This document shows, in pieces, positions 1 through 8,883 of a stretch of DNA of 64,000 nt. The DNA is from Farysia itapuensis (lineage: Eukaryota; Basidiomycota; Ustilaginomycetes; Ustilaginales; Ustilaginaceae), in NCBI GenBank assembly GCA_023212645.1, contig JALBYC010000001.1, forward strand, positions 62,001 through 126,000. The letters are read 5' to 3'. A program made the position numbers and the translations under genes. The notes under the pieces were generated by a model. It saw only the letters and a list, made by a program, of their open reading frames with translations, made no database searches and was not told the origin of the DNA. How positions within the stretch are numbered: position 1 is the first letter of the stretch; each line of letters begins with the position of its first letter.

Positions 1-978
1 AAGCAAGGCGGAGGCGTGCTCCAGCTTGATCGCTCCATCGGTGGTCATAACACGCTTCCCTTTGACTTCCTAGCCGTTGCAACCGGTACCAAGCTGCAGC
101 AACCCTGGTCGCTCCCCTCGACAGCCCATGACGGAGTACAAGCAAAGAGAGAAGCGGTACACACTTTGCGCACCTATCAAGACGCCGTTCAAAAAGCCAA
201 CAAGATTGTCGTCGTTGGTGGCGGTGCGGTCGGTGTACAAGTTGCGTGCGATATCGCAGAGCTGTACAATCTCAAGGACTCGCACAAGACCGTTACGGTG
301 ATTCACTCGCGAAAGCAGCTGATGAACAAGTTCCACGCGGATCTGCACGGTGTTGTCGCCAAGCGATTTGCAGACTTTGGAGTACAAACCGTGCTGGGCA
401 ACCGAGTCAAGCTTCCTGCTACCGGCAGATTCCCAGCGTTCCAGGAAGGGCAACTGTTCGACGTTGAGCTGCAGGATGGGTCCAAGGTGCAGGCCGATCT
501 GGTCCTCACCTGCACTGGTCAGACACCTCGTTCCGAGCTGCTTGCCACGTTTGCCCCGCAAGCAATCACAGCGGATGGCTTCATCGACGTGCAGCCTACC
601 ATGCAGATCCGCGGTGCAGAAACCCCTCTCCCCGCTCCCTCAGATCACATCTTTGCTCTTGGCGACATCGCCAACTCTGGCGCCGCTAAAACTGTCCGTG
701 CCGCTATGGGTCAAATCGACGTCATCACCAGTAACATTCTCGCCCTCATCCAAGCGCAAAGAACGGGCACCGAGCCTGCACTCAAGACCTTCACCCCGGG
801 TCCAGCGGGGATTCACCTCAGTCTGGGGCTGTACGAGAGTATCAAGTTCGGAAATCCGGCGCAGCCCGACCAAGCCCCGCGCAATACGGGCATCGAAAAG
901 GACCTTTCCCTAGATATGGGCATCGAGAACACATGGGCCAAGTGGAATGTGCCCAAAAACACTCCCTGGCACCTTTAG
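1..978 (+). CDS. AIF/FSP1-like FAD-dependent oxidoreductase, 5' truncated
   Basis: The reading frame is open from the left edge of the window, so the N-terminal FAD-binding half lies outside. The visible ~325 residues contain a second Rossmann motif (IVVVGGGAVGVQVA) of the NADH-binding domain, followed by a TCTGQTPRSE segment. A C-terminal FALGDIAN motif follows, the FAD-contacting GD signature of pyridine-nucleotide disulfide-type oxidoreductases. The arrangement matches the AIFM2/FSP1/AMID-like fungal proteins, which pass electrons from NAD(P)H to quinone-type acceptors. Specific substrate and location cannot be read from this fragment. The stop TAG is at 976-978. It converges on the SRP receptor beta gene with 72 bp between stops. 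Confidence 0.82.
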   Translation, partial: KQGGGVLQLDRSIGGHNTLPFDFLAVATGTKLQQPWSLPSTAHDGVQAKREAVHTLRTYQDAVQKANKIVVVGGGAVGVQVACDIAELYNLKDSHKTVTVIHSRKQLMNKFHADLHGVVAKRFADFGVQTVLGNRVKLPATGRFPAFQEGQLFDVELQDGSKVQADLVLTCTGQTPRSELLATFAPQAITADGFIDVQPTMQIRGAETPLPAPSDHIFALGDIANSGAAKTVRAAMGQIDVITSNILALIQAQRTGTEPALKTFTPGPAGIHLSLGLYESIKFGNPAQPDQAPRNTGIEKDLSLDMGIENTWAKWNVPKNTPWHL

Positions 979-1050
979 CACGCCTTGGCACACTCTCTTT
1001 TTGATGTTCTTGCCGCTGTTGTGTGTTGTAATTGCAAGGTTGCGAGTATG

Positions 1051-2352
1051 CTAAGATTGTAGATCGATGAGCCAGGATCTGAGCTCGTGTATGCCGTCCG
1101 TTGATGCAGTCGTTGGTGCTGCTTCAGAGTCGAGGGCCCAGCCACGGTCTTTACCGAGCGTGGTGAGTGCGAACGACACCTTTCCCCCGTAGACAACCTC
1201 GTCATCGAGTTTGGAGAAACTGAAGACGGAAGCGGCCGGACCGTCGGTGTCAGAGGCACGCTGCGCGGCTTGCCAGTCGATGTAGTCGGCAACTTCATCG
1301 TGTTCCTCCTCTTCCTCTTCATCCTGATGGGCAGTGGACGAGCTGCTGGAGCTGCCGACACCCAATGCACGCTTAATCCAGCCGAACAGACCGCCGGATG
1401 ACGCTGCTGCGGATAGCGAGGCTGGATCGGCATCGGCGACCTTCCCAAGTCCTGCAATCTTGACGCTTCCCCTCGTGCCACTGGCGCCTGCACCACTGTT
1501 GAGACCCATGTTGGAGCGTCGCTGTCCCAGCTCGTTTTCGAGTGTTGTGCGACAGCGTGTGAGAAGCTGCGCCCGTCTCTTTTCGTCTTTCCCCGCATCG
1601 GTTGATGGTGTGCCCGCCGCACCGCCGCTGAGCAGGGGCGACAGGTCGGCACGCGTAAAGAGGACGAGCACCGAGGGCGGGGCGGTGGTGTTGGACGCTC
1701 GTGCCCGTGTTTTCGCGAGCGTGCTGAGCGTGGAGTGGATCAAGTCGGCTGCGTCGGTCACAGTCTCGCTTGCTCCCGACCGTGCAGTTCCGCCGAGGTT
1801 GGCCTTGGAAGCAGTCAGCGCGTCGACGCAAATGACGATACCATCTGCTTGGTGAATCTGCTCGTCCAAGAGCGGTCGAAGTCTCGGATGCCCCGGAAGG
1901 TCGAGTAGATTGACCGGCTTGATGCCCTTCCGATCATCGTCTGCGAGCACGTCGGCTTGCACCAGGCCGGCTGACAGTTTCTGCGAGGGCAGCGTCGATG
2001 GTGTAGTCTGATACACTAGGCGTGAGAAGAGCGATGTCTTGCCCGAGTCTGGCAGCCCCACAAGCAGCACGGTAGGGGACCTACCGACCGAGCGCTTGAG
2101 CACGCTCGCATCCGACGTAGCACTGGTGACCAGGTGAGCTGACGTGGATTGCTGGGAAGCCCTTGTGACTGCATAGGCAATCACCACCGCCAGCAAGGTC
2201 GCCGGCACCACAATAAACACTTGCGGCGGAACACCTGATTCACGCAGCGGCTGTGGCAGGTGAGACGTCAGCGCGTCAGGCCACCTCACCGCAGGCGCCA
2301 GAAAAGCCATCGTTGCTGTATGTAGTGACGTCGATAGCGTATGACCAATCAT
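1051..2352 (-). CDS. SRP102: Signal recognition particle receptor subunit beta
   Basis: Single-exon gene, 433 aa, ATG at 2352 (a second ATG at codon 15 is also possible). One N-terminal transmembrane helix (about residues 45-63) precedes a small GTPase domain. Its P-loop is GLPDSGKT (99-106), its G3 motif is DLPGHPRLR, and FTRADL stands at the usual NKxD position. This is the known design of SR-beta, which anchors SR-alpha at the endoplasmic reticulum for co-translational targeting. The protein is larger than the roughly 270-residue animal form. The extra length is a Ser/Ala-rich, then acidic (EEEEEE-type) insertion between G4 and the C-terminal helix. It is divergent from the proteasome gene, with 168 bp between ATGs. 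Confidence 0.9.
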   Translation of the reverse strand: MIGHTLSTSLHTATMAFLAPAVRWPDALTSHLPQPLRESGVPPQVFIVVPATLLAVVIAYAVTRASQQSTSAHLVTSATSDASVLKRSVGRSPTVLLVGLPDSGKTSLFSRLVYQTTPSTLPSQKLSAGLVQADVLADDDRKGIKPVNLLDLPGHPRLRPLLDEQIHQADGIVICVDALTASKANLGGTARSGASETVTDAADLIHSTLSTLAKTRARASNTTAPPSVLVLFTRADLSPLLSGGAAGTPSTDAGKDEKRRAQLLTRCRTTLENELGQRRSNMGLNSGAGASGTRGSVKIAGLGKVADADPASLSAAASSGGLFGWIKRALGVGSSSSSSTAHQDEEEEEEHDEVADYIDWQAAQRASDTDGPAASVFSFSKLDDEVVYGGKVSFALTTLGKDRGWALDSEAAPTTASTDGIHELRSWLIDLQS

Positions 2353-2520
2353 CCGAAGTGTTGGTTGGATTTGCTTATGTCAGCATTAGACTAGGTCGAT
2401 CACCTTTTGGGTGAGGCGAGAACGCGTTGGCCAATTTCAGCTTGTTACTTTTGGCTGCCAGTGTGAGAGTGCTCCACACCTTCTCGCCCGTCGCCGTCGT
2501 CGTCATCCTTGAGTGCAGTC

Positions 2521-3442
2521 ATGTTCCGAAACACGTACGACAGTGATAATACTGTCTTTTCGCCACAAGGCCGACTGCATCAGGTGGAGTATGCGCTCGA
2601 AGCCGTCAAGCAGGGTTCAGCCGTCGTGGGGCTGCGCTCCAACACGCATGCCATCCTTGTAGCTCTGAAGCGAGCACCTTCCGAACTGGCAAGCTATCAG
2701 AAGAAGATGCTGCGTATCGACAATCACATGGGGATCGGCTTTGCAGGTCTCACGTCTGATGCTCGTGTGCTGTCCAACTACATGCGTCAATTGGCTCTAT
2801 CATCCCGCTTGCTCTACTCACGACCCCTGCCCATCTCAAGAGTGGTTGACTCCTTGGCCGACAGAGCGCAGTTCAACACCATGGACTACGGCAAGCGTCC
2901 ATACGGTGTCGGATTCCTGATCATCGGCGTCGACGATACTGGCCCACACCTGTACGAATTCTCGCCAACGGCCAACTGCTTCGAGTACTACGCCATGTCC
3001 ATCGGCGCCAGATCGCAGTCGGCAAAGACCTATCTCGAACGCAACTACGAGGAGTTCCAGTCTGCCGACCTCGACAGTCTGATCCAACACGGACTGTACG
3101 CTCTCCGTGACACACTGCAGCAGAACAAAGACCTTGAAATCGATCAGGTCTCGGTAGCCGTTGTCGGTCCAGGTGCAGACGCCGATGTCAACTCGGCCAA
3201 CGCTCGAAAGGGCGAGAAATTCAGAGTCATTGAGGGAGAAGACTTGAGATCCTACATTGATCGGTATGTATTCCAACCGACTGACTGCTTAAATCATGCT
3301 TCCGGGGCTGACCTTTGTGTATTCTTTTCATTCTGGCAGTATGGAGCCCAAGACGATACCAGGCGCGCGTACTACGACTGAGCCAGCAGCAGCAGCAGCT
3401 GTGACAGAGGACGCAGGCGATGCAGCACCCATGGAAGATTAG
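2521..3442 (+). CDS. PRE5: 20S proteasome alpha-6 subunit (PSMA1/Pre5 type), two exons
   Basis: Exons are 2521-3263 and 3340-3442 (281 aa). The start is the ATG giving MFRNTYDSDNTVFSPQGR, the conserved alpha-subunit N-terminal signature; the frame is open further upstream only through a TTG. The body carries the proteasome alpha fold (GLTSDARVL, RPYGVGFLI, MSIGARSQSAKTYLER). Without splicing the frame runs into unrelated sequence. The GTATGT donor at 3264 and the TTCTGGCAG acceptor ending at 3339 (76 nt intron) give a short Ala-rich tail ending PMED, the expected family-style acidic C-terminus. It forms part of the outer alpha ring of the 20S core. Confidence 0.95.
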
Positions 3443-3603
3443 TGTCCATCCACATGCAATCAACCGCACAAACTGATTTTCGTGGCTGGTGAAAGAGCGG
3501 TGAACTGCGTAGATTTCTCGTTCAAAAACATACAAAGTGTTGGGAGATAGACAAAGAGTGTTTGGTGTTCTTACATGGTGTAGAGATTAGGGAAAAGTGG
3601 ACG

Positions 3604-4666
3604 TTACAAGCCGCGGTTCTGTCGACGAGCCGTTTCAGTAGCCCAAGTGTACTGGCCGCCGAGGAGGCCAAGGATGCCGACAGTGACAGCAGATAGGAGA
3701 CGGCGGTCGGTTCGGCGGACGTGGTCCTGGTTGGTGTAGGCGTAAATGCCCAGGCCGCCAAGGAGGGCAACGTTGACAGCGGCAAGGGTTGGCCCCCACT
3801 GCTTGGGGTCGCGGGAGAACGAGTTCCAGAAGCTCTCGATCTCGTGCTCGGCATCGTTGGCCGCTTTGCGCACCTTCTTGGCACCCTGTTCGCCCTTCTT
3901 TCGCAAGATCTCGGCGTCCTTCTGGACTTCCTTCTTGCCCTGCTCATAGTACTCTTCGGCTTTCTTGCCGGCTTTCTGCGCTTCCTTCTTGCCCTGCTCG
4001 AGGTACTCTTCGGCCTTTCTGCCAGCTTTTTGTGCCTCCTTCTTGGCGTCTTTGCCAACACGCTCGGCTTCATCAGCCACTTCGGCACCCTTCTTGGAGG
4101 CCTCGTCGGCAAGTTCGGATCCCTTCTTTTGCGCTTCGTTGGCTACCTTTTCACCCTTCTTCTGTGCGTCATTGGCAGCGCTCTTGGCTTCGTTCTTGAC
4201 GTCCTTTCCGACTTTCTGTGCGTCATTGGCAGCACTCTTGGCGTTGTCCTTGACGTCCTTTCCGACCTTTTGAGCGTCGTTGGCTGTCTTGTTGGCAGTG
4301 GTTTTGGCGTCGTTGGAGGCGCGTTTGGCTTCGGCTTCGAGCTGTCGTCGCTGCTCGCGTGCATTGGCAACAGCCTCGTTGTACGCATCCTGCGATTGCG
4401 TCTTGAGGTGTTCCAGGTCCGAGTCCGCTGGAACAACAGTCACCTTGGAACTGTTCACATCAGGAGACGTGAGTGACCTGTAGCGGCAAAAAACAAAAAA
4501 CAAAAAGGGTAGTCAGGAATGCAAGCCTCTAAAGGGCGGTGTGAGATAGGGGAATGACGTACACATCTTCATGGGAGTTGTGTCCTTCGAGGTAGCCCGG
4601 GTCTGGTTTTGGCTGTTCCGCCTTGCTGGGGGCGTTTTCGGCTGCAATGTCTGCGTACGTGCTCAT
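3604..4666 (-). CDS. OM14-like mitochondrial outer-membrane protein with LEA-like helical repeats
   Basis: Two exons (4666-4563 and 4477-3604; 85 nt intron with GTACGT donor and CTACAG acceptor), 325 aa. The spliced N-terminus begins MSTYADIAAENAPSK, resembling the MSYADVA start I associate with fungal OM14-type proteins. Residues about 60-240 are a long, charged Ala/Lys/Glu/Asp amphipathic helix. It has near-exact repeats of an ANDAQKVGKDVK unit, like LEA or apolipoprotein 11-mer repeats. The last ~75 residues hold two hydrophobic segments around AAVNVALLGGLGIYAYT and LLSAVTVGILGLLGG. OM14 helps dock ribosomes at the mitochondrial surface in yeast; that role is inferred here. The OM14 assignment rests on N- and C-terminal resemblance only. 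Confidence 0.6.
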
Positions 4667-5043
4667 GATTGTGTGTTGTATGTTTGGGGTGGGGAAGCAA
4701 GAATGGTGTAGGAAGATAGATTGTGGTGTTGCGCAGTCATCCGCTCTGTGATGCGGTCATGTCGCGTTGTCCTTTTCCACACACCCGAAAATAGGGTCAA
4801 AAGCAGCCCAAGCACAGACCCGCACACCCAAAGATAGTCGGAGAGTCTAATTCGGGAGCATCACAATTCAATCGGGGAGATGGGAGGCTTACATCGGGAT
4901 CGGGGAATTTTTGGATGTCAAACTGAGCTATTCAACCGAGCACCTCGCCCTCGCCCATCAGTGGATCAGCTTTCCATAGGCTCAGGTGAGGACAAGCTTG
5001 CTTGGACAGCATAGCGACAGGTGTCGGTGTACTCACAGCTGTC
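4667..5043. other. Divergent intergenic region
   Basis: 377 bp between the divergent ATGs of the OM14-like gene and SNU66. No open frame, structural RNA or clear TATA element was seen. It presumably contains both promoters. Confidence 0.5.
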
Positions 5044-7515
5044 ATGTCCGAGTTTCAGAAGGACGAGCTGTCGTTGGAAGAGACCAACAAGCTTCGTATC
5101 TCGCTCGGACTCAAGCCTTTGGTTGCCGACGATGATGATGCCCCTTCGAGTAAGACTACGCTAAACCTCGATGCGCAGGCTTCGCAGAACTTTCATCACA
5201 AAAAAGAGCAAGAACTTCAACAACGCGAGGACTTTGAGCTCAAAGAACGACTTGCAAAAGCGCAGGCAAAGCGCGAAGCCGCACGCAGACTCAAAGGTCC
5301 AACACTAGCAGAGCCAGAAGCATCTACATCCTCCTCCAACGGCGGCACTTCTAGCGCAGATACACTCCAATGGCTCAAAGAGTCTAAGAAAAGAGCCAAA
5401 CAGCATGCCGCCCGTCGAGCTAAAGAAATTCAGGATGAGGAACTGGCCCGCGAACAGACGCACTACGGCGAACAAGACCTTGCCGGTCTTCGCGTCGCTC
5501 ACAATCTCGACGACTTTGGCGAAGGAGAAGAGCGTATACTGACACTCAAGGACTCTGGTGTACTCGAAGATGCCGACGACCAGCTGCTTGACTCTACACT
5601 CGATCAATTAGAGCAGGACAAGCTCAACGCCGACCGCAAAAAGGGTCTCAAGCAGTACTCTGGTCTGGACGATGAGGAAGCGCAAACTGGACGCAAGAAA
5701 GGCGTGCTTTCCAAATACGACGCTGATCTTCCCATGGATACCACGATGGATGATGCAGACAGCGGCTTTCGACTTGGAGTGGGTGGTCCATCCTCTGGTG
5801 ACGTAAAAGAACGCCTGCGCAAAGAAGCTGAGCAGGAGGCCAAGCTCTCCAACAGACAACTTCTTTCCCTCGACTACCAGAAGAACCAAGAAATCTCCGA
5901 CTATCTCCAAGAAGGCGATATCGGTTTCAAGAAGCCAAAGAACAAGAAGCGGAAGAAAGCAGCCAAAGTCAAGCTCGATCTAGATGACGACGATCAAGTC
6001 CAGCCGACATCTACATCACAAGACGTCGACATGAAAGATCAAGCAATACCACGCCAAGTACACAGAGAGACAACGGAAAACTTCATCGACGATGACGATT
6101 TACAAGCTTCTTTGGCGAAAGCCAGGCGACGGCGAGCAAAACAGACATTCAGCAAGACTACACCGGAAATGATTGCTCGCAATTTGGCTGCTCAGCGCGA
6201 AGCCGAGCTACAGGATCGGACGAGGGGTACGCAGAACGGTGCAGACAGCGTCGGCCTGACATTTGACGAGACGAGCGAGTTCGTACGTGCCATGCAAGAA
6301 CGACCCTTTGCAGTCGAGACGAGAACCGGTAGAAGCACGCGACAGAGGGAACGAACAGAGACGCCACCAGCTGTAAAGAAGGAAGAGTTGGCAGAAGTGC
6401 AAGACGTGCCGATGCAGGAGCTTCCCATTGTCCCAGTCAAGGCAGAAGAAGATGATGACGATGACGATTCCAACCCGATAGCTGCGTTGAATGCAATTGC
6501 CAGCACCAGCGCCACCGACGGTGATATCAAGGCGGAAGACGGGGAAGCGGCCGCTGCTGTACAAGAGGCCGAACCGATGGTGGGCAGGGGCCTTGCTGGA
6601 ACTCTCTCCTTCTTGCGCAACCAGGGCATGGTGCCACAGACCACTCCGGAGCTGAAGCAGCGCGAGCAGTCGCAACAGCAGTACGATGCATGGCTTGCCG
6701 CACGACGTCGTGAAGAAGCAGAGCGTGAAGTATCCAGACAGGCTTCCAAAGCCTCAGGCCCGTCTATCGACCAAGCCACACGCGAAGCGCAGAACCGCAA
6801 TCGAGAACTCGAAGACGCACGCAGAGCGCAGGACAGATTCAAGGACTACAAGCCGGACGTTGAGATCAAGTACCACGACGAGTTCGGGCGCGATCTGGAT
6901 CAGAAGGAGGCGTGGAAGCACCTCTCGCACGTCTTCCACGGCAAGATGCCCGGCACCAAGAAGATTGAAAAGCGGCTGCAGAAAATCGAAGATGAGCGCA
7001 AGCGTGCGCAGATGGCGGCGGGCGATACGCCCACCGGTATGATGGGTGCTTTCCAGACCAGGTCCGAGCGAACAGGCCAGGCTCACATGGTGCTCAGTGT
7101 GGGTAACAAAGGATCCGCGCCGCAGGAGAATGACCTGCTGAGCGCCAAAAAGGGCTCGCTGCAACTCAAGAAACCTGCAAGCGCCAAAGCAAGCAAGACC
7201 AAGTCGGACACGGGTGGTGGCAAAGCTGCTTCACCTTCGCCCCACCCGCCCAACGCCAATGGGATGGAATCTGTGCCGGAAGCATCGACTTCAATGACAA
7301 CAACAAAGGCCGGAGGCTGGACGAGGGTCAGCAGCGCAACGCCTGCTCCAGTTGCAGCGAACACGACTGCCGCCGCAAGCAGTGGTGCTACAAATGGATT
7401 TCAGCCTGTCCGCCAAGAAGGCACTCCAGAGCTCGCTGGCGATACCCCGCCGCAGCCACTTACTGGTGCAACACCATTCAAGATTTCGTTTGGCACCAAG
7501 CGAAAAGCAACTTAG
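5044..7515 (+). CDS. SNU66: U4/U6.U5 tri-snRNP protein SART1/Snu66
   Basis: Single exon, 823 aa, starting at the ATG of MSEFQKDELSLEETNKLR (the frame also extends upstream by a TTG, ignored). The N-terminal LSLEETNKLRISLGLKPL segment is the hallmark of the SART-1 family. The conserved C-terminal block (YKPDVEIKYHDEFGRDLDQK, then AWKHLSHVFHGKMPGT) is the other diagnostic region. Most of the rest is charged, coiled-coil or disordered, with acidic runs. Snu66 is a tri-snRNP component needed for spliceosome activation. It converges on the cystinosin gene with 92 bp between stops. Confidence 0.93.
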   Translation: MSEFQKDELSLEETNKLRISLGLKPLVADDDDAPSSKTTLNLDAQASQNFHHKKEQELQQREDFELKERLAKAQAKREAARRLKGPTLAEPEASTSSSNGGTSSADTLQWLKESKKRAKQHAARRAKEIQDEELAREQTHYGEQDLAGLRVAHNLDDFGEGEERILTLKDSGVLEDADDQLLDSTLDQLEQDKLNADRKKGLKQYSGLDDEEAQTGRKKGVLSKYDADLPMDTTMDDADSGFRLGVGGPSSGDVKERLRKEAEQEAKLSNRQLLSLDYQKNQEISDYLQEGDIGFKKPKNKKRKKAAKVKLDLDDDDQVQPTSTSQDVDMKDQAIPRQVHRETTENFIDDDDLQASLAKARRRRAKQTFSKTTPEMIARNLAAQREAELQDRTRGTQNGADSVGLTFDETSEFVRAMQERPFAVETRTGRSTRQRERTETPPAVKKEELAEVQDVPMQELPIVPVKAEEDDDDDDSNPIAALNAIASTSATDGDIKAEDGEAAAAVQEAEPMVGRGLAGTLSFLRNQGMVPQTTPELKQREQSQQQYDAWLAARRREEAEREVSRQASKASGPSIDQATREAQNRNRELEDARRAQDRFKDYKPDVEIKYHDEFGRDLDQKEAWKHLSHVFHGKMPGTKKIEKRLQKIEDERKRAQMAAGDTPTGMMGAFQTRSERTGQAHMVLSVGNKGSAPQENDLLSAKKGSLQLKKPASAKASKTKSDTGGGKAASPSPHPPNANGMESVPEASTSMTTTKAGGWTRVSSATPAPVAANTTAAASSGATNGFQPVRQEGTPELAGDTPPQPLTGATPFKISFGTKRKAT

Positions 7516-7607
7516 CTCCGAGCCATCCTCTACCCTGCATTTACACAACGCTGATAGGCACAGAAAATCCGAACGATTTGGAGGGATCAGATTGGAGTCG
7601 AAATAGC

Positions 7608-8674
7608 TCAGCGAGGTTGGTTTTGCTTCTGTTTTGTCCGCAGTAGAGAACTGGACTCTGTAGCCTGTGCATCTGAATTGGCAGCTGCAGTGGGGTTTGG
7701 GGAGAAAGTGCCGTGGTTGCGTACACTTTCCTCGTCGTCCGGTGATGTACTTTCGGCATGCTGGTCCTGCTCGCGGCTGCGGAGGAAGGTAAGCGAGGGT
7801 CGGCCACGGTACAGGTAGTAGTGCTGGAAGATGAGCACGGCGTCGAATCCGAGGGTGAGCAGGCTGAGTCCGAGTTTGCCGCTGTCACCAAGCACGTTTG
7901 CCAGCCATTCTTTGGCGCGGTGGCCCGGAGGGTGGTGTCGCTCCTCGATGGCTGCGTCGAGGAACAACTGCAGCAGGGACAGCGTCCCACCCGTCACATC
8001 CAGCAGAATATTCTCAATGGAGAAACCGGTTGTCGACTTGCGGTCAGCGTTGAGCTTGATTTGCGGCTACATTCAGGGGAAAGCATCAGTATCAGTGCAG
8101 TCAGATGGAAGCGGGAGCGAGTACGTACAATGTATTTGACGATCGTGATAAAGAGTTTGAACCCGGCGAGGGTGTTTGCAATATCGAGCCAGGTCACGAT
8201 AGCCACGCCTTTTGCGCCGAGTCCGATGACGGCGACGGTGGAGAGTGCTGCGAGGACGAGCGTAGTAGTGCGGCTGATGTGCTGTTGGCCCTGCAGCGGT
8301 GTGCTCTCCCCGCTGGCAGTTCGCGCCTTGGACCGAGCCGTATACCATGACCACTGCCCAAAAGTCAACAGCGCCAACACAGTCGCATGGCTCGAGAACA
8401 CCACATCATTCAGCTGGACCACATTCTGCGCGCCCCCATGCCGATCCTGATACTCGCGCCGCACCTCTGGGCTGAAAAAGAGCATCGTGTTGTACAGAAA
8501 GTAGCTGGTGTGACCGAGGACGTTGAGCACGACAAAGTCGCTCGACAGCCCGACGGTCGACCCATTGACGTAGTTTGTAATGAGCTGCGGGTAAAACGAC
8601 AGACTCCAGGCGAGCGTGTACGTCCAGCCCAGCAGCCGTGATATCGAGCTCAGTACCAGATCTGTCGTCGGCAT
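7608..8674 (-). CDS. Cystinosin-like PQ-loop lysosomal/vacuolar transporter, two exons
   Basis: Exons 8674-8129 and 8066-7608 (334 aa) flank a 62 nt intron with a GTACGT donor and TAG acceptor. Splicing joins FITIVKYI to PQIKLNADRKSTTGFSIEN, which creates the second PQ-loop; unspliced, the motif is broken. The first PQ-loop is SLSFYPQLITNYVNGSTVGLS near the N-terminus. Seven hydrophobic segments are visible, and the C-terminal tail is polar and includes a possible ESSSLL sorting signal. Cystinosins are proton-driven cystine exporters of lysosomes and vacuoles; the yeast relative is Ers1. Substrate is inferred from family. Confidence 0.92.
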
Positions 8675-8883
8675 TTCCTCTGGCGGCTTTCTGTGGTGAG
8701 AGTGCAGGTGAGCAGGTGGAGCATCCGAGCATGCCTAGGTAAGATGGCGAAAATGCGCGTCTAACATGCCCCGATACATAGCCGAAACGCAATATGCCGA
8801 TATCGACATCGCACACCGTGACTAGCTGCAACCCAGATTCATTGATTCAGGGAAGATTATGATGGTATGACACTGGTGCGCGA

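Noticed and set aside
3721..4476. Highly hydrophobic 251-codon frame antisense to the OM14-like gene
   Set aside because: The apparent membrane protein is the complement of Lys/Glu/Ala helical repeats, not a real transporter.
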